Of a stretch of 64,000 nucleotides of DNA, positions 36,946-48,684 are shown one piece after another. Every line of letters begins with the position of its first letter. The first letter of the stretch is position 1. A model generated the notes under the pieces. That model was not told the DNA's origin. It ran no database searches and worked only from the letters and a program-made list of their open reading frames with translations. A program made the position numbers and the translations under genes. This stretch comes from Aralia elata. Lineage: Eukaryota; Streptophyta; Magnoliopsida; Apiales; Araliaceae. Where the stretch lies: positions 1,364,001 to 1,428,000 of the forward strand of contig CM068382.1 of assembly GCA_034770075.1 (NCBI GenBank), given 5' to 3'.

Positions 36946-38522
36946 TCAAAGCTCTTCTCGCGCTCCTCGTTCCACACAAAACTTCGTGCCCTTTTTCATC
37001 AATTGAGTCAATGGCAAAGCAAGTAAAGAGAACCCTTCTACAAAATCGCCTAATAATACCCTGCCCAAACCCAAACAGCTCCTAACCTCCGTCACCTGAG
37101 TATGTCTTGGCCATTTAGTGATAGCTTCAACCTTCGCAGGATCCACTTTAATGCCTTCAATAGACACAATGTGACCCAAAAATATAACCTGCTCCAACCA
37201 AAACTCGCATTTGGAGAATTTAGCATATAATTTCTCTTTTCGTAAAATTCCCAAAACTATGCGAAGATGTTCCTCATGCTCCTCCTTAGACTTAGAGTAA
37301 ATCAAAATATCATCAATAAAGACAATGACAAATTTGTCTAAATACTCCTTAAACACCCGATTCATCAAATCCATAAACACCGCTGGAGCATTAGTCAACC
37401 CAAATGGCATTACCAGAAACTCGTAATGTCCATAGCGAGTACGAAAAGCTGTCTTAGAGACATCCTCATCTCTCACTCTTAACTGATGATAACCCGATCT
37501 CAAGTCTATCTTTGAAAAATATTTCGCACCTTGAAGTTGGTCAAATAAATCATCAATCCTCGGTAAAGGGTACCGAATCCTGATGGTAATCTTGTTTAAC
37601 TCTCTATAGTCTATACACAACCTCATAGACCCATCCTTCTTCTTTACAAATAAAACCGGAGCTCCCCACGGTGACACACTTGGTCGAATTACACCACGAT
37701 CTAATAATTCTTGCAATTGCTCCTTCAACTCTTGCAATTCCAATGGTGCCATCCTATACGGTGCCTTAGAGATAGGTTGTGCACCAGGAACAATCTCAAT
37801 GGTAAACTCAACTTCCCGTTGCGGTGGTAACCCTGACAATTCCTCAGGAAACACATCGAAAAATTCACGAACAATTGGAACATCCTCAATACGAGACTCT
37901 CCCATAGAGGTGTCATTCACAAATGCTAAATATCCCTCACAACCCCTAGCCACCAATTTTCCAGCTTTTAGAGCTGAAATTAATTTCACCACCTTACCCG
38001 ATCGTGAACCTTGATACACAAAATCTGGGGACATCAAATCCCCAAAGATAATTCTCTTCGATTGACAATCGATAGTGGCCTGATGTTTATCTAACCAGTC
38101 CATTCCAAGAATCACATCAAAATCATGCATACCCATCGGTAAAAGATTTACCCTACGAATCTTGTCTCCAAAACTAATAGGACAATCTCGATACAAATCA
38201 GAGATAGCAATAGAATTTCCCATCGGGGTTAGTAAATAGACATAGCAGAATTTAAACACTGAGACGACACACCAAGGTGTCGAACAAAAGAATTTGCAAC
38301 AATCGAATGGGTAGAGCCAGTATCAAATAAAATGGAAGCTTCACGATTGCCAACTATAAGAGTGCCAGAAACAGTACCTGGCGCACCTGCTGCCTGGTTG
38401 TGTGTCAAGGCAAAGACCCGTCCACCACGGCGCTGACCAACATTGCCACCATTATCACCAATTCCATCATTACCACGTGGTCGAGTACAATCTTTAGCAA
38501 GATGACCTAACTGACCGCACAA
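36946..38522 (-). pseudogene. Protease and reverse transcriptase region
   Basis: Two overlapping frames. The first (38522-38229) has a zinc knuckle (CGQLGHLAKDC) and the aspartic protease site FDTGSTHS. The second (38259-36946) continues the protease (VILGMDWL) and the reverse transcriptase: PYRMAPLELQELK, WGAPVLFVKKKDGS, the catalytic FIDDILIY, and FLGHIVS. A frame change occurs at 38229-38259. Near 37030-37090 the conserved segment after the palm is scrambled in frame and then returns, consistent with nearby compensating indels. Confidence 0.85.
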
Positions 38523-39708
38523 AAAGCATGCACCAGTAACTCTATGACAAGGTCTCCCTGGATGATTAGCCCCACAAGTAGCACAAGGAGTTATTGGAAT
38601 AGATTAGGGTTACCCCCGCCTGTTGGTCCTGGGTAACGACCTTGATTTTGCCCTTGTTGACGATTCTGCCATTGCTGAACGATTATGACCTTGCTGAGGC
38701 AATTGTTGATAACTTGTGTTCTGATTCTGGCCACGCCACTGTCCCTGTTGACCACCTCGGTTCTTGTTCCACTGACCATTCTGATTTTTCCCCTGCTGAC
38801 CCGAAACTTGACTCTGCTGGTCATCTCTATCCCTCTTCCGACTTCCCTCCGGTTTAGAAGCTCGAAAGTCTTGTCGCTCCATCTCAATATTCTTGGCTGC
38901 ATTAGCCACTGCTGACACGTCTTCGAATTTAATGTTAATGAGATGTTGGCGATACTTATAATGAATTCTCCACTTAAATTTCTCAACTTGTTCTGCTGCA
39001 GTCCCTGCTGAGGTTCCTGCAAAACTTGCCAACCTAGTGAACCTTGTCATAAAATCCGTAACAGACTCATCCTCCTTTTGTCGAATAGACAGATACTCTC
39101 TACCATAAGCCTCTTTATCAGCAGCTGAGAAATATTGTTGATAAAAGATATCACAAAACTCTGCCCATGTAAGTGCCTCCACAAACCCATCACCCTTTGT
39201 TACTTTCATTGTTTTCCACCACCTTTGCGCATCCCCCTCTAATTTATAAGTAGCTAGCACCACTTTTTGGTTATCCGAAACATCCTAGCACATCAAATAT
39301 CTTTTCTAAATGGGCAACCCAATTCTCTGCATCAATTGGAGTGGAGCTGAAGTGAATGAATGTGGTTTTTTGTTTTTGAAATCTCTCTAACCACAAATAC
39401 ATCGGAACAACAGATGGATTAATCCCAACAGTATTCACTCCTTCTTCATTTGTCTGCGAACCACCATTCCCGAGGTTCCCTTGATTAGGAATTTCTGGCG
39501 TCGGTTGTTGCATTGCCTGAACGACTTGTGCCACCAATTGCGGCAAAGCCTGATTAATCGCCTGATTTACCAAAGTTGCCATTTGAGCATTATCTTGATT
39601 ATTCGATTGTACATCATGCTGCATATCAGAATGTATCTCGGGTTGGCGCACACCTCTTCCCCTACTATTTCCTCGTCTACCGGCAACTCTAGCGGATCTA
39701 CGAGCCAT
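38523..39708 (-). pseudogene. gag region of the retrotransposon
   Basis: Begins with a basic stretch (MARRSARVAGRRGNSRGRG) at 39708 and runs to AENWVAHLEKIFDVLGC, where a frame change at about 39275-39285 (inside a T run) moves the conserved retrotransposon gag core (LEGDAQRWWKTM, EDESVTDFMTRFTRLA) into another frame. This is followed by a Gln/Asn/Gly-rich stretch and, after a second break near 38600, a CCHC-type knuckle region. Confidence 0.85.
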
Positions 39709-39862
39709 CTAATAAAGAAAAACAACGGACTGAAGCAAAATAATTTGAATATGATTAACATAATAGCTGAACGAAATATCAAATGGAACAAAAACCTAGC
39801 CCAAAGTCTACCCATAACTCACAGGTCGAACCTAAATAGGTTTTCTACAAGAAAGAACCTAT

Positions 39863-39874
39863 GCTCTGATACCA
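39863..39874 (-). other. Primer binding site, initiator tRNA-Met
   Basis: The minus strand reads TGGTATCAGAGC four bases inside the 5' LTR. This is the complement of the 3' end of plant initiator tRNA-Met and the usual primer site of plant Ty3/gypsy elements. Confidence 0.9.
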
Positions 39875-39878
39875 ACTC

Positions 39879-41514
39879 TGTAACACCCCATTCCGAAAAA
39901 TAGGAATGGAGGTCACGTGCAAAGCACAACAGAAATATAAATTAATACCAAAGTTATAAACCGCAAAAGATTAGTCTAACGAGATAATAATAACTGCTCA
40001 ACCGGCTCAAAATACATACTGTTTAATACAACCTAATTCTTAATAAAGGTTCAATACATCTCTAAACAAAGATCCAAACATCAAAACATAACCATCTAGG
40101 TGAGAAGCTCTCATCACACTTGCCCATGATCCCCTTGAGTACCTGCCGGAAGAAAAAACACAGCATGAAGCCAAATGCCAGTACGGATATAGAGAACAGA
40201 ATTATGAACTGAACTGAATAACAAAATCAACTAAACTGAACTACGTTGTATCACAATAACTTAATAGTCTGAAAAAGAATGACAAGGTGTTATTTCATAC
40301 TGAGCTCAAAAGTATAGCTTGCCACACAGACAAGTCAAATAATGTCACATAGACAAATCACACATTGGACTGCAGATCCAAATGCATGCAAAATCGGAAA
40401 GGGTGTTTGACACAACATCACCAATCCGCAGAACAGAACAGAAAACTAGGGCCGACCCATACGCCTCTTACAACAAATCACCAAATAGCCAACTCCTATC
40501 AGAGCACAAATCAGAGACGCCGTGGACTAATCACACTGCCACGGAAAGTGTCATGTCTCTCGTGCCAAGACGACATGCCTGTGGTACCCCCACAGGTGGT
40601 TATAGCTCAAGTATACCCTACAGTATATTCTAACAGAAATATGATGTCACAACACATGTGACATAATACCAACAAAAGGATTCTATATGTACATGTTGAA
40701 CCAGATCAAATCATAATCATAATGTCTCAAAAAGAAGGTAACATGTACCGCTCTACAAATATCAAAATAAACATTTAGACATTGATAATCCAACTCAAAG
40801 AGTACAAATACGAGTTATGGGTATCAATTCCAAAATGAAACTATTAAATGAATTTCACAAGAAAACAATTATGTGAAATAATAACGGAATTCGAAACGCA
40901 GAACAAAACGAATTAATTAAATTTCACAAGAGTATTGCTGAAGGAGTACGGAATCCGTACCTGGAGTACGTAATGCAATACCCACAATTACAGATGCAAT
41001 TGGTTAAACTCGCTCAATATAATCTATTCACAAAAATAATACATTTTATTAAATACTATAATATTAGTATTAATAGTTTTTATGCATATATTGAACCCTC
41101 CATATTATTAATTAAATTAATAAATTAAAGAGAACATTTTCTTATAATTGAGATACCTAATATTTATCCAAAATAATACCAAAATATTAACTAACAAACT
41201 AACTAAAATATACTAATTAAAATTATAAAATAATAATACAGAAAATTAAATAAAATTAATACACAAGAAAGAAAGAAAAAGAACATACCCGAAATTATGA
41301 AGTTCGCAGTTTGCCTACGCCCCCAATACTGAAAATTTTTACTAAGGAGGTCCTTACCAAAAAGGACTTCACACAAAAAGGTTTTCTCAAAATAAGAAAA
41401 ATCCTTATTGTTCATAGTTTAAAACAAAGGTTAATCATATATTTATAGGTAAAAGAAGGGGAGGGGCTTTAGTAGTTGGGCAATGTGGGACTTAAACAAG
41501 GCATGAGTATTACA
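39879..41514 (-). repeat. 5' LTR (right on the + strand)
   Basis: 1636 bp, matching 33276-34920. I see only 1-3 nt length differences between the two, mostly in homopolymer runs, and no substitutions. In element orientation it would hold the promoter of the retrotransposon. Confidence 0.95.
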
Positions 41515-42123
41515 TATAGTCTGTGACTATATTTGAAGCACCAAAAGGACTAAATCAAGGAACTTGATAGTCCATGAACTATAATTTTAATTATATTTAA
41601 ACGGGAGAGTGGAATAATTATTGGAGTTTTTTTGAATTCATTGATTATTTTAATCTTTTTATATTATAGTCCACGGGATAGTCCATCTGCTGGAAAGATC
41701 GAAGACTAAAGGACATTTGCTGATGTCATATGGACTAAATATAGGCCATGTGATAGTCTTGCTGCTGGAGTTGCTCTAAGATATTAGAATAGATACAATG
41801 GTAAAACGGAAAATTAAAACTGGCTACATACTCTTGGCTATATAAAAGCATAGGGGTAAACAAAGCTCATGGACATGTGCATAACAACCATCAAAAAAGC
41901 AAAATATCACTGCTTACTACTGCTAAAGAACCTTGGGTAAAAGTAAAATCCCACAAGTTCAAACTCTCAAAACAGATTCCAATATAGAACTGCTAGGCAA
42001 AGGCAAGCATTTAGCTATAGAGCGTACAAAAGCACACTTATAATCCTCGCTGCGCCTGGTTACCACCATCGCTAGTGTAGTCAACCATCCTTCCACGATT
42101 GCGACCATAACCTCTGCCCCCTC

Positions 42124-42679
42124 TAGCTTAGGACTGGAGGGGGCCACGGCCCCCCCAAGGTTTGAAAATTTTGTAAGTCCTACCCCAAAGTTTCAAAAAA
42201 ATTATTTTTGACCCCCCTCAAGAAAAATGCAATGCTTTAGAGGAAAATGAATTTCTTTACTACCAAACTAACGACCACAACACATTCTTTGTAACAAGAT
42301 ATAAGTTTACACATCGGTCTCATTCTGATCTTAACTAGCCAAATTCATACACGTATAAATAGATTATAGACCTGCCCTTCTTGCTTATAACCTGCCCCAT
42401 AAAATTCCCAAATAAAAAATGGCAACTCCTACCTCCATACTAAATGAAAAAGAAAATGGAAGCTCACTAGAAACACTTGGATAGTACTGCACTAAAAAAA
42501 AATAATTACTTTATAATGTAAGGTAAATTTTTAAAAAATTAAGTATCATATATAAATTGACTCCACTAAAATTTTATAAATTTTCTATTATATGGGGTCA
42601 AATTAAAAATTTATAATTTTGTCAGTCAAATTTTAACCACATATGATTCATATTATCTCAATATATGTATATCTCCCTA

Positions 42680-42739
<60 letters not shown>

Positions 42740-42860
42740 ACCTGAAAGTACAAAAGTATTAAAAAAAATTGGCTCCGGGGCGCTGCCCCCGAACCCCCGT
42801 CAAATTATTTATGACTTGGTAAAAATTTTAGCCCCCCAAGATTAAATCCTGGTTTCGTCC
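42124..42860. mobile_element. Repeat inserted in the RGG-coding exon
   Basis: About 740 bp with GC-rich ends (ggactggagggggccacggc on the left; a gggcgctgcccccgaac segment near the right) around an AT-rich core with a TA/GT microsatellite. Flanks ctgccccctc (42114-42123) and ctgccctc (42861-42868) look like a target duplication that differs only in C-run length. Superfamily not assigned. Confidence 0.45.
42685..42739. repeat. TA/GT compound microsatellite
   Basis: A long TA run followed by a GT run, inside the inserted repeat. Confidence 0.9.
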
Positions 42861-44110
42861 CTGCCCTCCTCCACCCCTGCCTCGCCCATATTCAAACATT
42901 GTAGATTATGCACAGCACATAACTGCATACAAACATTGTAGATTATGCACATAAACTTTAAAATATGTCAACTTACCACGATAGCCATAACCTCAGCAAA
43001 TATGTGAACCAAAATTGCCAAGTTACCCTAACCGAAAACCTGCTCACGACTACTCTCACTGTCTAACCATTTGAAGACATGCCAGTTATCGTTATTTACC
43101 ATAGGCTGCATGCAGTTAATGACTATCATATTTACACAGTTCTAAGTCAAAATCACCGAGTGTTTTTAAATATGCAAATATATCTCAATTCTACTTGTCA
43201 GGCATTTAATGAATAGTTTTCACATAGTTCTAAGTTACTAAAGATACTAAATATTCCCGAATGAAGCACCTAATGTTTTATCACATGCTAACGACTCTAC
43301 ACTAGGCACCTCCAAGCATGAGTCTGCAAAGAGTTCAAATGCTGGTCCTTAACCACTTTGAAACTCAACAGCTAGGTTAAAACATATCAAATTAAACCCA
43401 ACTTCAAGCAACCAGTTAAAACTAAATACCATCCAATGGAAGGTGTGAATCTGTCTACCTCAATGAGGTTAGGCAGGATATGAATAAACATGACATGCTA
43501 AGGTAGCCATTGCTCTGATGCTGGAGCTACACAAACACATTGAGGCAATTACAAAGCACTACAAATCAACCAAGCAGTGGCATAAGGAATCACCTTTTTT
43601 AGTGCACTCCCATACGAATTTCTCATAATAGCTTCTAATGCTTGCCTTGTGATGCCCAAAACTTAAACTGGAACCCTATTTTCTAATATTTAAAGTTACA
43701 ATATCAACAAAACAAGAGTATCTTTCAGAACCGCGATACATAAAAATTTTGAGAGAGAATTTTCCCTTGCTCAAGCAAAACCCCTGCAATCAACCCCTAA
43801 TGCTGCTTAGGAGAATTGCTTTGTTCCCTTCCCTTCAACACGGATTCACTATCCTTAGCCTTGTAAAAGGTTTGAGCTTGAAAAAACTGCACTAATTCAT
43901 CCACATTTTGACCCATTAACACAAAACTTTGGTGGCACCTCTTGATATAATGAACCACAAAACTCCCCTTCACAAACCAATCAAACCCCTACCAGAGAAA
44001 CCAGCCCATTAACCAACGAAATCTATCAATCGCACAACAATCATCAGAAACACAAAAGAAAAAACCCAGAAGAGAAAACCACAGAAACTGAGTATACCAG
44101 TGAATACTAG

Positions 44111-45273
44111 ATTCCATGAAATTGACACACCCTTGAGCCTTGACTATATATGTCTACATGTAAATTATAATTTTTTTTATTGTCTTTATTATAGCAAATA
44201 TTAAATTCGTGTTTACCCACATAATGAACGTTGCATAAAAAAATTGCTATTTACGAACTTACATATGATAAAAAGTGTGATAATTCATAAAATACGTATA
44301 CATGTATACATGTTTTGCGTACCTAAAATAAAAATGATTGAACTAGTGAGATTGTATTCTTTTCATAAAAATTATCACTTTTAGTTTTATTGTTTGTAAT
44401 CTTCTTTGACTATATTATTTCTTCCCTCATGATCATTCGTGTAATAATGAGTTTGTTGAAAGGTGCATCTTGTATATTTTTGTATTTTAGTTCAAAACTT
44501 CACAAAAGTACTTATGGGTAAGACGGTAAAATCATCAAAACAGTTCGGACTCGATTCGTACTTGCTCGACTAAAAGTTCGATTCGAGCTCAACCTGAAAT
44601 ATAAATGATTCAAATATGAGCAAATTTTAAAGTTTGATAAATTACTCGAACCTCTTTAAATTTTAATTTTCTATTGATACTCGGATCATATTCGCTCGAA
44701 AAGTTCAAACTGCTCGATTCGAGATTGTGCTCGACTCGGTAGCTAAACGAACCTCAATCAAATCTTATTTCATACTCAATAAATTTTGTGAACCAATCTG
44801 AATAATTCAATATTCAGTTTGACCTGGTTCATTTACACCCCTACTTATAGTTACTACGTACACATGAAAATTATGGGTATATATGGTGGATATGTATGCC
44901 TCCAAAAAAACAAATAATTATAATATGATTTGTGCAAGTTGAAAGATAGAATTAAATTCATTTAGTCATGCATGTTCGTTATTATGGAGATGATTTGATC
45001 ATATATATATATATACAAACATCCTTAAATTGATGCAACCGAAATTTATAGTAATCTTAATTTATGAAAGTGGTTAAAATTTTCATTGATAATTATTGGG
45101 TAGGTCATGCTAATTACATAGAATATTTCATATCTTTGATTGATCTCACATTTAACTCCTTTCATCTGTTACAAAATTTTGAAATGAACCAAACTCATCT
45201 GCTAGTAGCTCTAATACAATGGCTAGTTAAGCAGTCGAATTCTACCAATACATACCACCTTTACATCTAATCT
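44111..45273. other. Intergenic spacer
   Basis: AT-rich. A stretch near 44520-44840 has scattered tcg-rich words (ctcgaactcg-like, e.g. attcgagctcaa, gctcgattcgag) and may be an old repeat remnant. I see no gene. Confidence 0.45.
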
Positions 45274-46729
45274 TCAAAGCTCTAGCACCACAACTGTCAA
45301 AAAACAGAAAATACACATTAGTAACATATTAACATATAATCCTAATACTATACACACAAAGTTAGCATATCGATTTACTTTCTTCCACAAAAGGAATCTA
45401 TTTTTTAGTGATAATAGTATATATAACACAATATCATCAGGTTTATTATCATAATTTCAACGTAATACAACTTATTATTTTTAAAAGTACACATGGAACA
45501 TAAATATATCTTTAATATTCGCAATTTTTTCTAATGAGACTGATCTTCTTTTGGAACGGATAGAGTATATACATATGAACACATACATATATTTAGAGAG
45601 AGAGAGAGAGGCCTTACATTCAGAGTCTGTGGTGATCCAATTTCCTGTTCTAGTTGTAGAGGTAGAGTTCACATAAGGATGCATGTTCATACTAGTCTGG
45701 TCAATATTCCTTGTGGAAGAAGACACTGAGAGTGTAGAGAAAACTGAGGAAGAGGTGGTGGAGCAACTCTCCATATCCCTTCTAAAACTCATCTTTGGAG
45801 ATTCACTGCTTAATTTATCATCATCCGCTACTGCTTTTAAGGTCTCTTTGTTTCGATATTGGTAAACCTGAAAGATAAGAATTAGATGAACAAAGATTAA
45901 CTTTCCTAGCTAATTTGCATGCAAATTTTTTTTTTTTGTTTTAAATGGCCAATGTCAAAAATTAAAAAAAATAAAATGAAATTTACCTTTCGACGGATAA
46001 ACTTTCCTCCCTTCTCAGCTTTGGTGGTAGCAGCCCATCTTAAAAGCTCCTTCATTTTGGAAAAAGTTTTGGTTTTCTGATCAGTTTTAACCTTCTGATC
46101 TCTCTTTTCCCCATTAATCCCACATTTTTGGCTGGATGATAATGCAATTGAAGCATCATTAATAGGTAGAATCTTCCCTTTGTTGTTATTCATGCCTTCT
46201 TTCATCTTCATGGTATGGACCCTCTTAAGATTAAGAGTGTCAGAAAAGGTGAACAAATTAAAGTTATTGCAACCCAATCTGATTTTTTCTATTCTCTTCT
46301 GTCTTTGATTACCCTTATGATGATTCAATGAAACCACTTCTTTAGATTGAGCTGAAAAAAGAAAAAAAGAAACAGATTAACAAGTTTTGTTACTGATCAA
46401 ACATCTATATATATAATTTGACATTAATTCTCATAAATAATGAAATGAAAAAGTTTTTGCTTACCACTACTACTTTCCTTCTTGGTGGTCGTTGGACTAG
46501 AAGCAATAGTACTAGTTTCTCTTGGTGGTTCCTTTGCTACCTTGCGGAGCCATTTAATGATCTGTTATATACATACAAGTATATATAATTTTAGGATCAA
46601 GAATTAATGATATATATATATACACACACACATCAACTTAATTTAATATGCATGCATTATAATGGATCATAATATATATATATATGTATATGTATATATA
46701 TATTACTGCAAAAGCTAGGTCACCTTCAT
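45274..46729 (-). CDS. Conserved plant serine-rich protein of unknown function
   Basis: Five exons in transcript order: 46729-46724 (ATG AAG only), 46561-46465, 46351-45987, 45867-45618, 45293-45274. Junctions are GT..AG and phase-consistent, giving 245 aa beginning MKIIKWLRKVAKEPPRE. Mid-protein is basic with the block FSKMKELLRWAATTKAEKGG followed by KFIRRK. The C-terminal half is Ser/Thr-rich (SCSTTSSSVFSTLSVSSS), and the protein ends NWITTDSEFVVLEL. I recall closely similar C-termini in other dicot proteins, which supports the tiny last exon, but I know of no function. No signal peptide or membrane segment is seen. An equivalent first exon exists 103 bp upstream (46832-46827) because the region is tandemly duplicated. 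Confidence 0.75.
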
Positions 46730-46895
46730 GTTATATATATATATGCTTGAAGCTTGAAGCTATGAAATATCTGTAACAGTATAGCTATATATATGTATAT
46801 ATATATTACTGCAAAAGCTAGGTCACCTTCATGTTATATATATATGCTTGAAGCTTGAAGCTATGAAATATCTGTAACAGTATAGCTATATATAT
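46690..46895. repeat. 103-bp tandem duplication containing the start exon
   Basis: Two head-to-tail copies (about 46690-46792 and 46793-46895), each with caaaagctaggtcaccttca and gcttgaagcttgaagctatg. They differ mainly by the length of a TA run. Each carries ATG AAG plus the donor GTGACC on the minus strand. Confidence 0.9.
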
Positions 46896-48684
46896 GTGCT
46901 GTCTGTATGCCTGGATATGGATATTACACTATCAAGCCTTTTGGAAGAAGAAGACAATTAAAGAGGAGCAGAGAGACTTGGACTGAATTAATCTAGGAAG
47001 ATTAATATGGGACAACTAGGCATGCAGTGAATGGGGCGGGGCTGGTTGGCTTTGTGATTCCAATTGCAATGAGGAACTAACTATATATATAGATAAGCTA
47101 ATCATGGGATGGTTGGTATTAAGGAATAACTACTCAAATATCAAGGATTATGTATGAAATTTACTTTAACAGTTTAGCCTTGGTGGAACATCTATTAGCC
47201 ATACACATGTAGAGGCTATCGATCTCCAGCGCCGTGGTCCCTAATTCATGGGGGCCAAAAACTAATTCATGGGGGCCATTTTTTTTTGGTGTGCTGTGCT
47301 GTTTATCCCAAGAGATATATTGAGAAGGTACAACATGATGTCAGGGCTGACACTTAGCTTGTACTAAAAAAAACCTGGTAATGAATCTCAAGCTGCTGCC
47401 CAAGGCAAGTATTATTATTGTATTGCAAGTATTGCATTCCGACTCTTTCTTTAGGATACTTTTTGACACTATTATTGTATTGCAAGTATTGCATTCGAAC
47501 TCTTAGGAAGGAAACTCGTTGACTTGTTTCAATCGCGCATTGGAAGACTACAATATTACTCGAAGAATTTTTGACCGATAATGTTTTTTTTTTTTAAAAA
47601 AAATAGATCGATGATTTAAATGTTGTTAACAAAAATGTATCGAGTATATATTTTAAGTAATAATTTTCATTCAATTACGTACGTACGTACACATATTTCG
47701 ATGTAAGACCGAAGAATTACAGATATGCTTTAGTTTCATTATTCCTTAAACAAGCATATATTGGTATGTAGGGCAGAGAAACGGATCGAAAGTGCAGGAA
47801 GCCTGTAGTTATATTATTGGGAATGTCATTTATTCATTCCCCAACCTTTCCTTCTCACACGTTTTCAATAGATTCAGGTGCATGTGGATGGCGTGTCACT
47901 CCACCATCCGTCTATAACTTTGAGGTTGACGTGGCCTCTTCGCCGCGGAAGGAGGTCAAACCAATCAGAAGAGAGAGCACCAACTACTGAAGCTGTCCCC
48001 ATTTAAGGGTATATATGTGTCCTCGCTCCCAAACGCAGGAGTACATGTCAAATTATCAACCTCATTATCAGTTGCATTTGCAACATTATTACTATTATTA
48101 TTACTCCCATGTCCCACCAAAAAAGAGTTACATTTTTATTAAATTATAAATTTTAAACATATATTTTTGTTTTATTTTTGTCACTATTTTGTTTTATAGT
48201 ATTACGAGTTAATATTAAAATTAGGATGATAAACTTGATAACGGGATATTTTGTCATTTTAGTCTATTTTCAATACAAAGGAGACTTTTTTTTGAAACTC
48301 TAGTTATAAGAACTCCTGCTTGAGCATTATCTGTAATGCCCAAAAAGCGCTTCCTTGAGCTATTATACCAAATAGTGAAAGAAGTTGTAGCCGAAGGGTA
48401 AGGAGGGAAAGGAGTACAATTTTAGTAAAGATAATTTAGGTTCCAGGTGGAGTCTAATTAGGAATATTTTCCCAATTGGCATTTAAATAGAGTATCATGT
48501 TTTCGGAAAGTTTTATAATACATAGGGGATAGGTAAGAATCAAGAATAACTCTATCTTAATTTATTTTAACTTATTAAATAGATTTTTTTGTTAATCGCG
48601 ATTTTACTTTATCACATATTATATATTGAATTAGAATCTTCTCCATTACACATATCCTTTAATTTCTCTCAATACACATTTACT
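46896..48684. other. Upstream flank and spacer
   Basis: Presumed promoter side of the 245-aa protein gene, then AT-rich DNA. A GC-richer island at about 47870-48040 has a CCAAT box and a TATATA-like stretch, but no gene follows it. A 15-bp direct repeat (aattcatgggggcca) lies near 47250-47280. A degenerate Stowaway-like arm (ttactcccatgtccc) occurs at 48101. Confidence 0.45.

Larger units (their letters stand above)
33276..41514 (-). mobile_element. Ty3/gypsy LTR retrotransposon, chromovirus-like
   Basis: An 8.2-kb element on the minus strand with two ~1.64-kb LTRs (TG...CA ends in element orientation) and identical 5-bp target duplications TATAG (33271-33275, 41515-41519). A primer binding site for initiator tRNA-Met lies beside the right (5') LTR and a purine tract beside the left (3') LTR. 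The domain order gag - protease - RT - RNase H - integrase is the gypsy order. A short chromodomain-like tail (LDRQERIMRRKTISFVKVLW) points to a chromovirus, perhaps Tekay/Del, which is tentative. The reading frame is broken in several places. It inserted into a Tourist-like MITE. Confidence 0.93.
33207..41776. mobile_element. Tourist-like MITE split by a retrotransposon
   Basis: The left arm starts gagcatctccatcagc (33207) and the right arm ends gctgctggagttgctc (41776); these inverted ends agree at about 14 of 16 positions. TAA flanks both sides (33204-33206 and 41777-41779), as expected for a PIF/Harbinger Tourist-type element. Without the retrotransposon inserted at 33276-41514 the MITE would be about 320 bp. 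It is non-coding. Confidence 0.7.
42038..44110 (-). pseudogene. Remnant of an RGG-rich, possibly RNA-binding gene
   Basis: The minus strand at 42123-42038 encodes GGRGYGRNRGRMVDYTSDGG and ends QAQRGL-stop. At 42882-42861, across an inserted repeat, there is a matching RGGGG-type coding block. A small exon-like piece (42991-42977, GYGYR, with AG before and GTAAGT after) lies upstream. Further upstream (43797-43916) is a 39-codon frame starting MGQNVDELVQFFQAQ inside GC-richer, transcript-like sequence. RGG-rich tails are typical of RNA-binding proteins. I could not connect these pieces into one full reading frame, so this may be a broken gene, or an expressed gene with the repeat in its last exon. 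Parent family not identified. Confidence 0.35.

Noticed and set aside
44520..44840. Block with repeated ctcga/tcgag words, considered as a tandem array or regulatory cluster
   Set aside because: The words are irregularly spaced and no consistent repeat unit could be drawn; it is more likely an old degenerate repeat.
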